Assembly (NCBI RefSeq): GCF_051379705.1
Contig: NZ_CP179868.1
Coordinates: 434,001 to 498,000, forward strand
Direction: 5' to 3'
DNA: 64,000 nucleotides
From: Ekhidna sp051379705
GTDB taxonomy: Bacteria > Bacteroidota > Bacteroidia > Cytophagales > Cyclobacteriaceae
In this document: positions 1 through 8,490 of the stretch, piece after piece
Numbering within the stretch: position 1 is the first letter of the stretch
How the letters are laid out: each line of letters opens with the position of its first letter
Notes under the pieces: generated by a model
What the model was told of the DNA's origin: nothing
Seen by the model: only the letters and a program-made list of their open reading frames with translations
Databases searched by the model: none
Position numbers and translations under genes: made by a program

Positions 1-936
1 AAGTTTCCCAAGATTGCTGTGTACTCTCCGAAAAGCAAGCAGCCATGGGATGATGCTGTCACATTGGTTTTATCGTATGCTGAGATTCCATATGATGTGA
101 TCTTCGATGATGAAATCATGGGGGAAGAACTTCCCAAATATGATTGGCTTCATCTGCACCATGAAGATTTTACAGGACAGTATGGCAAGTTTTATCGGGC
201 TTATCATCACTTTCCATGGTATCAACAGCAACAGCGAGAATACGAAGAGTCAGCCAAAAAACATGGATTCAATAAGGTTTCTCAATTAAAGCTGGCAACC
301 GTTAAAAAAATCAAAGGTTACGTAGCAAGTGGCGGATTTCTATTCGCTATGTGCTCAGCCACAGATACTTACGATATTGCCCTTGCCGCTGAAGGTTTAG
401 ATATTGTAGAGAGTATTTATGATGGTGATCCAGCAGACCCCCGTGCCCAATCCAAACTGGATTTTGATAAAACAATGGCCTTTGAAAATTTCACTATCGA
501 ACGGGATCCGATGAGGTACGAGTATGCAAACATTGATAATCAAGCCAATGAACGTGGCCTGGTTGAAAACAACGACTACTTCACGCTTTTTGAGTTTTCG
601 GCAAAGTGGGACCCAATCCCAACCATGCTCACTCAGAATCATCAAAAAATTGTACATGGTTTTATGGGGCAGACGACCGGTTTTAAGAAGCAGCTGGTTA
701 AAGGTGATGTAATTGTAATGGGGCAAACGCCAAGTATTAGTGAAGCCAAATACATCCATGGAATCCTAGGGCGTGGATTTTGGACCTTCTACGGAGGTCA
801 TGATCCGGAAGACTATCAGCATTTTGTGAATGAACCACCTACAGACTTGAATTTGCATCCTAATTCTCCAGGTTATCGATTGATTTTGAATAACATCCTA
901 TTTCCGGCTGCTAAGAAGAAAAAGCAGAAAACATGA
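1..936 (+). CDS. Conserved Bacteroidetes protein usually named 'asparagine synthetase B' (5' end outside the window)
   Basis: The reading frame is open from base 1, so the gene starts to the left; the first possible start (GTG at 19) is internal. About 311 residues are visible. From memory, close relatives in Bacteroidetes are about 420 aa and carry the name asparagine synthetase B. The visible part shows neither an N-terminal nucleophile Cys domain nor an ATP-pyrophosphatase P-loop, so I would not infer asparagine synthesis. The Gly-Gly then Met-Cys-Ser-Ala stretch around residues 111-120 resembles the nucleophile elbow of class I glutamine-amidotransferase/ThuA-like folds. The C-terminus is strongly basic (KKKKQKT). 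It is followed by a convergent miaE gene 22 bp away. Family assignment is fairly secure; biochemical function is unknown. Confidence 0.7.
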   Translation, partial: KFPKIAVYSPKSKQPWDDAVTLVLSYAEIPYDVIFDDEIMGEELPKYDWLHLHHEDFTGQYGKFYRAYHHFPWYQQQQREYEESAKKHGFNKVSQLKLATVKKIKGYVASGGFLFAMCSATDTYDIALAAEGLDIVESIYDGDPADPRAQSKLDFDKTMAFENFTIERDPMRYEYANIDNQANERGLVENNDYFTLFEFSAKWDPIPTMLTQNHQKIVHGFMGQTTGFKKQLVKGDVIVMGQTPSISEAKYIHGILGRGFWTFYGGHDPEDYQHFVNEPPTDLNLHPNSPGYRLILNNILFPAAKKKKQKT

Positions 937-958
937 TTTAGCAAATGAGTAATTGGAA

Positions 959-1558
959 TCAGTGCATGCGGTCTGCTCGTGGAGTAAGCTCCAGCATAAT
1001 CTTTGCCTCCTCACTTAGAAAATACTTCCAGCGTTCTTCAACTTTTTTCTCCGGCAAGTATTCCTTCGCTAGCTCAATAAAATTATGATAGTGACCCGCT
1101 TCCGAAACCATCAGATCATAGTAGAATCGTTGAAGTTCCTCGTCTGCTAGGTTTTTCCAAAGCAGCTTAAAACGTTCACAGCTTCGGGCTTCTATCAAAG
1201 CATTCAGAAGGAGTCGTTCTACCAGCTGCTCATCTCTGGTTCCTCCTTTCTTCATGATTCCGTTCAGTCTCGAAACGTATTCGTCTTTTCTAGCTTTGCC
1301 AAGACTGAAACCCCTTTTCTTTAAATGCTCAATCACCCGCTCAAAATGTGCCCATTCTTCTGCAACAACAGGTGTGAGTACATCTATCAATTTTTCCCTC
1401 TCCGGAAACATGATGATCAATGATATGCAGGATGAGGCTGCCTTTTGCTCGCAATATGCATGGTCTACCAAGATATCTTCGATGTTTTTCTCAGCGATAT
1501 TGACCCAACGAGGATCTGTTGGCAATTCAAGTCCAAGTGTGGTTTTCGAAGTATCCAT
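959..1558 (-). CDS. miaE: tRNA 2-methylthio-N6-isopentenyladenosine-37 hydroxylase, MiaE-like
   Basis: A 199-aa ferritin-like non-haem diiron protein. MiaE hydroxylates the isopentenyl group of ms2i6A at position 37 of tRNAs that read codons beginning with U, using O2. The carboxylate/His ligand pattern is visible: E37 in DHAYCEQKA, E68 and H71 in EEWAHFE, E123 in EARSCERF, and E153/H156 in SEAGHYHNF. Length matches the family. Its ATG shares one base with the TAA stop of the upstream porin gene (TAATG), so the two are probably translationally coupled. The enzyme needs ms2i6A made by MiaA and MiaB, which are not in the window. MiaE is less common in Bacteroidetes than in Proteobacteria. Confidence 0.85.
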   Translation of the reverse strand: MDTSKTTLGLELPTDPRWVNIAEKNIEDILVDHAYCEQKAASSCISLIIMFPEREKLIDVLTPVVAEEWAHFERVIEHLKKRGFSLGKARKDEYVSRLNGIMKKGGTRDEQLVERLLLNALIEARSCERFKLLWKNLADEELQRFYYDLMVSEAGHYHNFIELAKEYLPEKKVEERWKYFLSEEAKIMLELTPRADRMH

Positions 1559-3450
1559 TAGTCAAAAAACATCCATCTAACAGTCAAATCAATTACTTTT
1601 CGTTGCCCTGGATAGTTTGGCGTTACGAAATAGCCATTATCCTGAGGTTGATTAACATGTGTCCATTTGAGGGCAAAAAAGAACTTATCGATCTTCATAT
1701 TGATAAAAATATCGGCCGCAACATATCCGAACACCTCTTGTTCATTTTGCAAATAAAATTGTTGAATCTCCGGTGCATATGCATTTCCAAAATATGATGA
1801 TCGACCATGTGAATCTATTCCGATTTCGACTGGAACAAGATCCTTAAACCAATTCCCTCGCCAGAAAAATCTTCCATTATAAAATAGGTCAGGCACGCGC
1901 AGTTTGTCAGAATCTCCACCGGAAACATTAGAGACTAGCACTTCATTTTCTAAATGCCAACCCTCCTTTTTATTATTCAAAAAGCGAAAATTGAAGTCTC
2001 CACCAACTGAAGATAAGAGAACGCCATCGGCAGCCTGAGCTGGCTCAATTTCCTCATCGAAGTATATGAAGTTATTATATGCTGTCAGACTCACTTTTGG
2101 CTTTATCTCAAATGATTTCACTTTGAGATTCAACTGTCCTTCAAGCTTATTGCTAAATACAGAGCTGAAATTATTGTGCCATTCGTGATGATTCCCGAAG
2201 TAATCTGAATAAACGAATGGAACATTAAATTTCATTGAGTTATAAGACAAATTGATTAGATCACTTGATAGTGTTCCACCAAACTGATACTCTCCACCTA
2301 CGAGATATTCTGCATTGCCTGTGACCGCAAACTTTTCTTTCCAATTGAATCTGACATATCCACCAAGGTATTTTTCAACGGTCTCTTCACCCGGGTCGTA
2401 TAATAAGTATTGCCAATCAATAGATCTTAATCGCGCATAAAATCTGTAGAAAACAGAAGATACATTTCCCTTTATACCCGCTTCATTGGATAATGAAGTA
2501 AAAACATTTCTTTCTTGCGTTGAATCAGGATCAATTAAAAAATCCTGATAAAAGTCGGTGTATGAATCATATCCACCGGATATGCTACCGGAAAAGTCTT
2601 TGTAAACATTTGTTTCCTTCCGGTAATCAAAAATGTGGTACAGCTGAAACTGTTTGGCAATCTGATAATCTTGATATACATGCCATCGATTGGTTTTAAT
2701 GATACCTTGTGCATCTTCGAGTCGAACCAGTGCATTATCGAAGAGGAAGAAGTCTGTTTGCAATGAATCTGAAGTAGGTCTGGCACCTCCCAATTCCACC
2801 ACCTTATGGCTCATACTTGTATAGTTAGCAGCGATCTGGTACGGAGCTTTAGGATGTTTGTAATGTGTATAACCTGCGAATGTGGTTCCTATCACCTGGC
2901 GATCTGTCCTGCTTTCGGGTGCTAATTGCTTATTGGTTGTGATCTTTTTTATATCAAAGCCAATATTCCAATTGGGATTTACATTTCGTGAAAACCCTAA
3001 AGAGACAATATTTCTATTTCCTCCACCCAGATATACAAATAGATCCATGAACGGTGACTTTGTGTCAAAGTACTTTATATCAGAAGGCTGATATTCATAT
3101 CTACTGTAAGCGTTAAACCCGGATGTCCGTCCAAAAAGTCTCTGAGGCGTATAGAATATCGGGAAAAGCGCAGTTCCAAAACTGCCAAGATCTTGAAATC
3201 GTCTACCAGATCGATCGTAAAAAGACTGGCGTTCAAAAAGGTAAATGGAAGTATCTAAACTTTGATAAGCTTCCAGATTGTTGAGCAGGTTATTTTCAGT
3301 GGTGTATACCGTAGTATTGGGACCGTACACCAATTTGGTGGAATCATCTACTATTTGAGCAGACAATCCAGCTATAAGACAAAACGTTATAAGAAATAAA
3401 GTAACTCGCACGCGCAAATTTAATGATTGCTTTTTATGGAAAAGAGACAT
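1558..3450 (-). CDS. Putative outer-membrane porin (Porin_10-type)
   Basis: A 630-aa protein with an N-terminal signal peptide (hydrophobic run about residues 15-31, cleavage near GLSAQ) and no further membrane helices. The rest is rich in alternating aromatic/polar beta strands and ends in the C-terminal aromatic (MFFD) expected for an outer-membrane barrel. The N-terminal part, with a Ser-Phe-Tyr-Asp-Arg stretch and a Gly-rich strand about residues 130-150, matches my recollection of the Bacteroidetes 'putative porin' family. Its substrate is unknown. It is co-directional with and overlaps miaE, but there is no obvious functional link. Divergent from the Nif3 gene across about 100 bp. Confidence 0.75.
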   Translation of the reverse strand: MSLFHKKQSLNLRVRVTLFLITFCLIAGLSAQIVDDSTKLVYGPNTTVYTTENNLLNNLEAYQSLDTSIYLFERQSFYDRSGRRFQDLGSFGTALFPIFYTPQRLFGRTSGFNAYSRYEYQPSDIKYFDTKSPFMDLFVYLGGGNRNIVSLGFSRNVNPNWNIGFDIKKITTNKQLAPESRTDRQVIGTTFAGYTHYKHPKAPYQIAANYTSMSHKVVELGGARPTSDSLQTDFFLFDNALVRLEDAQGIIKTNRWHVYQDYQIAKQFQLYHIFDYRKETNVYKDFSGSISGGYDSYTDFYQDFLIDPDSTQERNVFTSLSNEAGIKGNVSSVFYRFYARLRSIDWQYLLYDPGEETVEKYLGGYVRFNWKEKFAVTGNAEYLVGGEYQFGGTLSSDLINLSYNSMKFNVPFVYSDYFGNHHEWHNNFSSVFSNKLEGQLNLKVKSFEIKPKVSLTAYNNFIYFDEEIEPAQAADGVLLSSVGGDFNFRFLNNKKEGWHLENEVLVSNVSGGDSDKLRVPDLFYNGRFFWRGNWFKDLVPVEIGIDSHGRSSYFGNAYAPEIQQFYLQNEQEVFGYVAADIFINMKIDKFFFALKWTHVNQPQDNGYFVTPNYPGQRKVIDLTVRWMFFD

Positions 3451-3551
3451 TTACAAAAAGCATTCCGAATATGAATTAATTAATATTAATACAGTTTAAA
3501 TCTCGCCCTAGGATCACCTATTATTGTATGAAAACTTGACCTTCTTTTCTC

Positions 3552-4646
3552 ATGCAAATTAAAGACATCACACACTTTCTGGAATCATGGGCTCCATTGA
3601 GTCTTCAGGAATCATATGACAATTCAGGCTTGCTCATTGGCGAAAATGATGATTCAATTAATCAAGCCTTGGTCACGCTTGATATCACAGAAGAAGTAAT
3701 TGATGAAGCCATCGCTACTAAAAGTGATCTCATCATCGCGCATCATCCTTTCATTTTCAGAGGCGTCAAGCGAATTGGTAATAGACATTGGATTGACCGA
3801 TGCATAAGAAAAGCAATTAAGCATGACATTGGTATCTATGCCATTCACACCAATCTTGACAATGTATATACCGGTGTTAATCACAAGATTGCCGAAAAAT
3901 TAGGCCTCCAGAAAACTTCAATATTGCGACCGAAAAGTGAAACCTTATCAAAAGTGACAGTTTTTGTTCCTACGGCAGATAAAGAAACTGTTCTCTCCGC
4001 CATGTTTGCGGCGGGTGCAGGTAATATTGGAAACTATGACCATTGCAGCTTTCAAGCAGAAGGAACAGGAACCTTTCGCGGAAATGAATCCAGCAACCCA
4101 ACAATTGGAGAGCAAGGAAAGGATGAGCAGGTGAATGAAACAAGAATAGAAGTATTAGTTGCCAATCATCAGCTTGGTGCGGTCTTATCAGCTATGAATC
4201 AGTCACATCCCTATGAGGAAGTGGCTCACTACATTCATCCGCTCACAAACGTGAATCAAGAAGTGGGTTCCGGAATGATCGGTGAACTAGACGTAGCAAT
4301 GAAAACAGAAGATTTTCTAGCTTATTTAAAGAATCAGATGGATTTGCAAGTGATTCGCCATACGGAATTGGTCAACAAAGAAGTAAAAACTGTGGCCTTA
4401 TGTGGTGGATCCGGAAGCTTTTTACTAAACAAAGCGATTCGCAAAAAAGCAGATATTTTCATCACCGGAGACTTTAAGTATCACGACTTTTTTGAAGCCA
4501 ATGGAGACATTATAATTGCGGATATCGGGCACTATGAAAGTGAAGTATTCACGAAAGAATTAATACTGGATGCATTAACTAAAAATTTCACTAAGTTTGC
4601 GTTCCGTTTGTCGAAGGTAGACACGAATCCGATCAAATATCTATAG
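3552..4646 (+). CDS. Nif3-like dinuclear metal-centre protein (DUF34 family)
   Basis: A 364-aa member of the NIF3/YbgI family, a widespread toroidal hexamer that binds two metal ions per subunit; its reaction is unresolved (GTP cyclohydrolase I-like and metal-chaperone roles have been proposed). Family marks: the N-terminal LQESYDNSGLLIGE motif, the metal-binding HHP about residues 64-66, the HTNLDN segment, and C-terminal GDFKYHDF and DIGHYESE that supply the remaining His/Glu ligands. The extra middle domain (about residues 130-235) is the CutA-like insert seen in the longer Gram-positive/Bacteroidetes form. The next gene starts 8 bp downstream, and this Nif3 to zinc-ribbon pairing is common in Bacteroidetes. 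Confidence 0.9.
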   Translation: MQIKDITHFLESWAPLSLQESYDNSGLLIGENDDSINQALVTLDITEEVIDEAIATKSDLIIAHHPFIFRGVKRIGNRHWIDRCIRKAIKHDIGIYAIHTNLDNVYTGVNHKIAEKLGLQKTSILRPKSETLSKVTVFVPTADKETVLSAMFAAGAGNIGNYDHCSFQAEGTGTFRGNESSNPTIGEQGKDEQVNETRIEVLVANHQLGAVLSAMNQSHPYEEVAHYIHPLTNVNQEVGSGMIGELDVAMKTEDFLAYLKNQMDLQVIRHTELVNKEVKTVALCGGSGSFLLNKAIRKKADIFITGDFKYHDFFEANGDIIIADIGHYESEVFTKELILDALTKNFTKFAFRLSKVDTNPIKYL

Positions 4647-4654
4647 AAAACTGA

Positions 4655-5440
4655 ATGGAAAATACAGTAGCTAAAAAGCTGGAAGCTTTAGAAAAACTAC
4701 AGACACTAGACTCAAAAATTGATGAGATAAAAAAAATCAGGGGCGCACTCCCTGAGGAGGTTCAGGATCTGGAAGATGAAATAGCAGGATACCAGACTCG
4801 TATTGAAAAACAAAACGAGGAGCAGAAAGCATTAGAAGAAGCAATATCCGCCAATAAGACCGCCATCAAAGACGCTGAAAAGCTGATCAAGAAATACGAA
4901 GAGCAGCAAATGAACGTACGAAACAACCGTGAGTACGATGCTATCACCAAGGAGATGGAATTGCAGCAGTTGGAGATTCAAATTCTTGAAAAGCGAATCA
5001 AAGAGTCTCATGAAAAAATCGATGTGAAGAAGGAAGAGATGGGTGAAACCAAGGGCATTCTTTCTGAGCGTGAGAAAGATCTTAAGAGTAAAAAAGAAGA
5101 GCTTGCCAATATCGTAAAGGAATCTGAAGCTGATGAGCAGAAGATGGAAAAAGACCGTAACAAAGCCACAAAGAGTGTGGAGGATCGGCTTTTAAAATCT
5201 TATGAAAAGGTGAGACAAAACATGCGTAATGGTCTGGCAGTAGTTCCTGTGAAAAGAGGCGCATGTGGCGGGTGTTTCAACGTAGTACCACCTCAAAAGC
5301 AAGCTGAAATCAGAGAGAAGAAGAAGATCATCGTGTGTGAGCACTGTGGAAGAATTCTTGCCGATGTGGAAGATGTAGTTGAGGAAGAAGTGAAGCCAAA
5401 AAGAAGAACAACAAGAAAGAAAGCAACTACTAAGAAGTAG
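4655..5440 (+). CDS. Coiled-coil protein with C-terminal C4 zinc ribbon (DUF164/CT398-like)
   Basis: 261 aa. Residues about 5-180 are Glu/Lys-rich heptads that form a long antiparallel coiled coil. A four-Cys zinc ribbon follows (CGGCFN about residues 205-210 and CEHCGR about 228-233), then a Lys/Arg-rich tail. This is the CT398/HP0958 (FlgZ) family. Some members act in flagellar or type III assembly or RNA binding; in non-flagellated Bacteroidetes the role is not established. It is co-transcribed with the Nif3 gene (8-bp gap) and ends at a strong terminator. Confidence 0.85.
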   Translation: MENTVAKKLEALEKLQTLDSKIDEIKKIRGALPEEVQDLEDEIAGYQTRIEKQNEEQKALEEAISANKTAIKDAEKLIKKYEEQQMNVRNNREYDAITKEMELQQLEIQILEKRIKESHEKIDVKKEEMGETKGILSEREKDLKSKKEELANIVKESEADEQKMEKDRNKATKSVEDRLLKSYEKVRQNMRNGLAVVPVKRGACGGCFNVVPPQKQAEIREKKKIIVCEHCGRILADVEDVVEEEVKPKRRTTRKKATTKK

Positions 5441-5460
5441 ATTATACAAGACTCAAAAGA

Positions 5461-5490
5461 AAAAGGCTACCAATTTGGTAGCCTTTTTTA
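5461..5490. terminator. Bidirectional intrinsic terminator
   Basis: A hairpin with stem AAAGGCTACC/GGTAGCCTTT, loop AATTT and T-runs on both strands. It lies between two convergent genes and can end transcription from either side. Confidence 0.9.
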
Positions 5491-5505
5491 TTGTCTTTCC
5501 ATTTT

Positions 5506-6060
5506 CTATCGAACACCATCTTCAGGATTTTTACCGGTAAACTGTCTGAAATAGTCCTTGATTTCTTCCATCTCTTTTTCCATATCTCCAGATGGATAAA
5601 ATGGCTCATCTACATACACTGTCTTTGTGGGGTAATCAAAGCCAATCTTCACGATGGGAACTCCGGCATCCGTTGCGATACGATAAAAACCCGTCTTCCA
5701 TTTGGGCGAATAGCTTCTTGTGCCTTCCGGGGTAATGGTCATAATGAATTCATCACGCTCTTTGTACAGATCTACTACCTGCTGTACCAATTGCGTGCTT
5801 TTTATCTTATTCTTACGATCTACGGGCACCCCACCAATCGAAGAAAGGAACCAACCGACAAGAGGGATTTTGAACAATTCTTTCTTAGCTAGAAAATTGG
5901 GATAAAAACCTATGACGTTTCTTGCTCCCCAGCCAACAAAGAAATCAAAATTACTCGTGTGTGGAGCGACTATAATGACGTACTTTTTTACCTCAGGTTT
6001 TGTTCCCTGCACCTTCCATCCAGAGAGTTTATATAAACTTGATAATATCCACTTGATCAT
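5506..6060 (-). CDS. 1-acyl-sn-glycerol-3-phosphate acyltransferase-like protein (PlsC family)
   Basis: 184 aa, short for PlsC (usually 230-250) but with the core motifs: catalytic H-x4-D as HTSNFD (about residues 34-39), the GGVPVDR block (about 76-82), and the TPEGTR phosphate-binding motif (about 111-116) followed by WKTGFYRIA. It transfers acyl chains to lysophosphatidate or a related lysolipid at the inner membrane. It lacks an N-terminal membrane helix. It is the last gene of an accA, DUF6090, plsC operon on the minus strand, and its ATG overlaps the upstream stop by 4 bp. Linkage to accA supports a role in lipid synthesis. Confidence 0.85.
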   Translation of the reverse strand: MIKWILSSLYKLSGWKVQGTKPEVKKYVIIVAPHTSNFDFFVGWGARNVIGFYPNFLAKKELFKIPLVGWFLSSIGGVPVDRKNKIKSTQLVQQVVDLYKERDEFIMTITPEGTRSYSPKWKTGFYRIATDAGVPIVKIGFDYPTKTVYVDEPFYPSGDMEKEMEEIKDYFRQFTGKNPEDGVR

Positions 6061-6725
6061 TCCAATCCTTCTTCTAATTGATACTCATTGATTAGATCTC
6101 TTAAGACCTTAGCTTCTTCTAAAGCGGATTCGTATTTTCGAATCTTATTGGATACGAATGCTATGTATAAAGAAAATATTACGACTGCCTCAGAGTTTTC
6201 TTTCTTATACCATCCACTCTTATTACCCACGAAATATTCACTATTTCTAATGAACCACGGGGTGACCTGATCCATTAGAAACTCCACATGAAATTCTCCT
6301 TGAGCAACTAATTCCTTCGAAGTATTCTGATAAGCTAGTATCTTCTTTTTCAACTCAAAATCGCTTATCAAATCAAGTTTGCCGGATGAAATCAAGCTGT
6401 TAATTGTAATGTTAGTAGGTGAATAGTTATTGACATCAAAGAAAACATTCAACTTGCTGCCAAGGCTGTCCTCTCCCACCTTTTCTGTGATCATTTGAAG
6501 CGTTTCTTGCATCTCTTCCAGCTTGCGCTTGTTATCAGGGATTTGATAGGAATCGAAAGTGTAGATATCATCCTCTACCTCATCAAGAATGGCAGTTAAA
6601 TTCTCTCTAAATGCATTATTTACTTTCGCTTGCTCAGACCTATTTGAAATAATGAACGCTAGAGACACACCTAGTATAACAGCTAGAAAATTTAGGATAT
6701 GGTCTGTCCAGCGCGAGATTTTCAT
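6057..6725 (-). CDS. Membrane-anchored protein of unknown function, DUF6090-like
   Basis: 222 aa. One N-terminal transmembrane helix (about residues 10-27, NFLAVILGVSLAFIISN) is followed by a soluble helical domain with many charged residues. A second hydrophobic stretch near residues 178-190 may be buried or membrane-associated. The N-terminal layout (Trp, then a helix ending in a polar NRSEQ) fits the DUF6090 family that is abundant in Bacteroidetes and has no known function. It lies between accA (5-bp gap) and the acyltransferase (4-bp overlap), so it is co-expressed with lipid-synthesis genes. Confidence 0.6.
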   Translation of the reverse strand: MKISRWTDHILNFLAVILGVSLAFIISNRSEQAKVNNAFRENLTAILDEVEDDIYTFDSYQIPDNKRKLEEMQETLQMITEKVGEDSLGSKLNVFFDVNNYSPTNITINSLISSGKLDLISDFELKKKILAYQNTSKELVAQGEFHVEFLMDQVTPWFIRNSEYFVGNKSGWYKKENSEAVVIFSLYIAFVSNKIRKYESALEEAKVLRDLINEYQLEEGLE

Positions 6726-6730
6726 TCAGT

Positions 6731-7675
6731 CTATTTGTATGACCCCATTGCCGAGAACTTATCTATTCGCTGATTGATTCGTTCTTGTGGCTTCAATGCT
6801 GAAAGGTCTTTTAGCTCTTTGAGAATCACTTTTTTCAGCTCTATGGAGCTCTTGTTTAAATCTGTATGTGCTCCTCCAAGTGGTTCTTTGATAATGCCAT
6901 CTATCAATTTATTTTTCAGCATGTCTTCAGCTGTGAGCTTGAGTGCTTCCGCTGCTTGCTCCTTATAGTCCCAGCTTCTCCAAAGGATTGAGGAACAGGA
7001 CTCAGGAGAGATTACCGAGTACCAGGTATTTTCCATCATTAACACGCGATCACCAATTGCAATACCCAAGGCACCTCCTGAAGCGCCCTCTCCTATTACT
7101 ATACATATCACAGGAACTTTGAGCATCGTCATCTCTTTCAGATTTCTGGCGATTGCCTCTCCCTGACCTCTTTCTTCAGCTTCCAAGCCAGGAAAGGCTC
7201 CAGGAGTATCGATAAGAGTTACAATAGGTTTGTTGAACTTCTCCGCCATCTTCATGAGTCGCAATGCTTTTCTGTATCCTTCAGGATTGGCCATTCCGAA
7301 GTTTCGCATCTGACGTTGCTTCGTGGATCTCCCCTTCTGCTGACCGATGAACATTACCGTCTGGTTTCCAATATTTCCAAAGCCTCCAACCATGGCCTTA
7401 TCATCCTTGACTGTACGATCTCCGTGCAACTCGATAAAATCGTTGGTGATCTCGTAGATGTAATCCAACGTGTAAGGTCTTTCGGGATGACGAGAAAGCT
7501 GTACCCTCTGCCACCTGGTCAGGTTGCTAAACGTCTCCTTTTTCAATTTCACAATTTTCTTCTCCAATTGATCTACTGTGGCCGTCACATCAACGTCGCT
7601 GGTTTTAGCCAGTTCTTTCATGTCAGTGAGTTTGGATTCTAGCTCGGCAATTGGTTTTTCAAAGTCTAATAACAT
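6731..7675 (-). CDS. accA: Acetyl-CoA carboxylase carboxyltransferase subunit alpha
   Basis: 314 aa, the usual AccA length. The N-terminal coiled helix (residues 1-60) is followed by the YTLDYI and DRTVKDDKAMVGG segments and the crotonase-fold carboxyltransferase core with GEGASGGALGI (about residues 198-208) forming the oxyanion/biotin site. AccA pairs with AccD (not in the window) to move CO2 from biotin to acetyl-CoA, making malonyl-CoA for fatty-acid synthesis. It is first in a three-gene operon. A Bacteroidetes -7 element lies 20-27 bp upstream of the ATG. Confidence 0.97.
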   Translation of the reverse strand: MLLDFEKPIAELESKLTDMKELAKTSDVDVTATVDQLEKKIVKLKKETFSNLTRWQRVQLSRHPERPYTLDYIYEITNDFIELHGDRTVKDDKAMVGGFGNIGNQTVMFIGQQKGRSTKQRQMRNFGMANPEGYRKALRLMKMAEKFNKPIVTLIDTPGAFPGLEAEERGQGEAIARNLKEMTMLKVPVICIVIGEGASGGALGIAIGDRVLMMENTWYSVISPESCSSILWRSWDYKEQAAEALKLTAEDMLKNKLIDGIIKEPLGGAHTDLNKSSIELKKVILKELKDLSALKPQERINQRIDKFSAMGSYK

Positions 7676-7694
7676 AGGATTGAATTTGCTGTGA

Positions 7695-7702
7695 CAAACT
7701 TA
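7695..7702 (-). promoter_or_regulatory. -7 promoter element of accA
   Basis: On the minus strand this reads TAAGTTTG, a perfect match to the Bacteroidetes -7 consensus TAnnTTTG, 20 bp ahead of the accA start codon. No clear -33 TTG is present at the expected distance. Confidence 0.5.
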
Positions 7703-7757
7703 CTCTGAAAGGATTAAACGGGTTTAAAATATTCTGAAGAAAAATAAGTTTAAGCTA

Positions 7758-7788
7758 TTGTTTAGGAAAATAGAAGCTTTTACTTTTG
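7758..7788 (+). promoter_or_regulatory. Promoter of the tRNA-Asp gene
   Basis: TTG at 7758-7760, a 20-bp spacer, then TACTTTTG at 7781-7788, a full match to the Bacteroidetes consensus TTG-N19-21-TAnnTTTG. The tRNA begins 17 bp after the -7 element. Confidence 0.75.
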
Positions 7789-7805
7789 CAACGCTTTTGT
7801 AGCAC

Positions 7806-7879
7806 GGTCCGGTAGTTCAGCTGGTTAGAATGCCTGCCTGTCACGCAGGAGGTCGCGGGTTCGAGTCCCGTCCGGACCG
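7806..7879 (+). tRNA. tRNA-Asp (anticodon GTC)
   Basis: A full cloverleaf. Acceptor stem GGTCCGG (7806-7812) pairs with CCGGACC (7872-7878); discriminator G at 7879. Anticodon stem CCTGC/GCAGG encloses the loop CTGTCAC with anticodon GTC at 7840-7842. The T arm is GCGGG-TTCGAGT-CCCGT (7855-7871). CCA is not encoded; the bases after the discriminator are CT. The 3' end of this gene, from the T-stem onward, is the founding copy of the tandem repeats that follow. Confidence 0.95.
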
Positions 7880-8490
7880 CTAAAAGCACAAAACCCATCT
7901 CTTTTTGAGGTGGGTTTTTTTGTTGGTGGAGGTCGAGGGTTCGACACTGCGCGTGCCGGTACCCGTCCGGACCGCTAAAAGCATAAAACCCATCTCTTTT
8001 TGAGGTGGGTTTTTTTGTTGGTGGAGGTCGAGGGTTCGACACTGCGCGTGCCGGTACCCGTCCGGACCGCTAAAAGCATAAAACCCATCTCTTTTTGAGG
8101 TGGGTTTTTTTGTTGGTGGAGGTCGAGGGTTCGACACTGCGCGTGCCGGTACCCGTCCGGACCGCTAAAAGCATAAAACCCATCTCTTTTTGAGGTGGGT
8201 TTTTTTGTTGGTGGAAGTCGAGGGTTCGACACTGCGCGTGCCGGTACCCGTCCGGACCGCTAAAAGCATAAAACCCATCTCTTTTTGAGGTGGGTTTTTT
8301 TGTTGGTGGAGGTCGAGGGTTCGACACTGCGCGTGCCGGTACCCGTCCGGACCGCTAAAAGCATAAAACCCATCTCTTTTTGAGGTGGGTTTTTTTGTTG
8401 GTGGAGGTCGAGGGTTCGACACTGCGCGTGCCGGTACCCGTCCGGACCGCTAAAAGCACAAAACCTATCTCTTTTTGAGGTAGGTTTTTT
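7867..8490 (+). repeat. 95-bp tandem repeat array: tRNA-Asp 3' end plus terminator, six full copies and one partial
   Basis: Units start at 7867, 7962, 8057, 8152, 8247, 8342 and 8437 (partial). Each begins with the tRNA 3' T-stem strand and acceptor strand (CCCGTCCGGACCGCTAAAAG), continues with an intrinsic terminator, and ends with a copy of the variable loop and T-arm (GGAGGTCGAGGGTTCGA) that carries a GC-rich insertion in the T-loop. Units 2-6 are nearly identical; unit 4 has one A (8216) where the others have G, and units 1 and 7 share a C where units 2-6 have T. The layout resembles the tyrT locus of E. coli, where repeats each carry the end of the tRNA gene. No function is proven. Confidence 0.95.
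7890..7921 (+). terminator. Intrinsic terminator of tRNA-Asp, first of seven copies
   Basis: Hairpin AACCCATCTC-(TTTTT)-GAGGTGGGTT followed by seven T. The same structure recurs at 95-bp intervals, with the CCC of the stem at 7894, 7989, 8084, 8179, 8274 and 8369, and in altered form at 8464. Confidence 0.9.

Noticed and set aside
7755..8422. Basic 85-95-aa reading frames antisense to the tRNA repeat array
   Set aside because: They arise from the 95-bp period (not a multiple of three) and the antisense strand of tRNA sequence, lack a ribosome site, and resemble well-known spurious tRNA-antisense proteins. The E. coli tyrT locus does encode a small basic protein, but no support exists here.
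7867..8490. CRISPR array or phage attachment site
   Set aside because: The units are continuous repeats without unique spacers. There is no integrase, no cas gene and no cargo next to the tRNA, so serial att-site remnants are unlikely.
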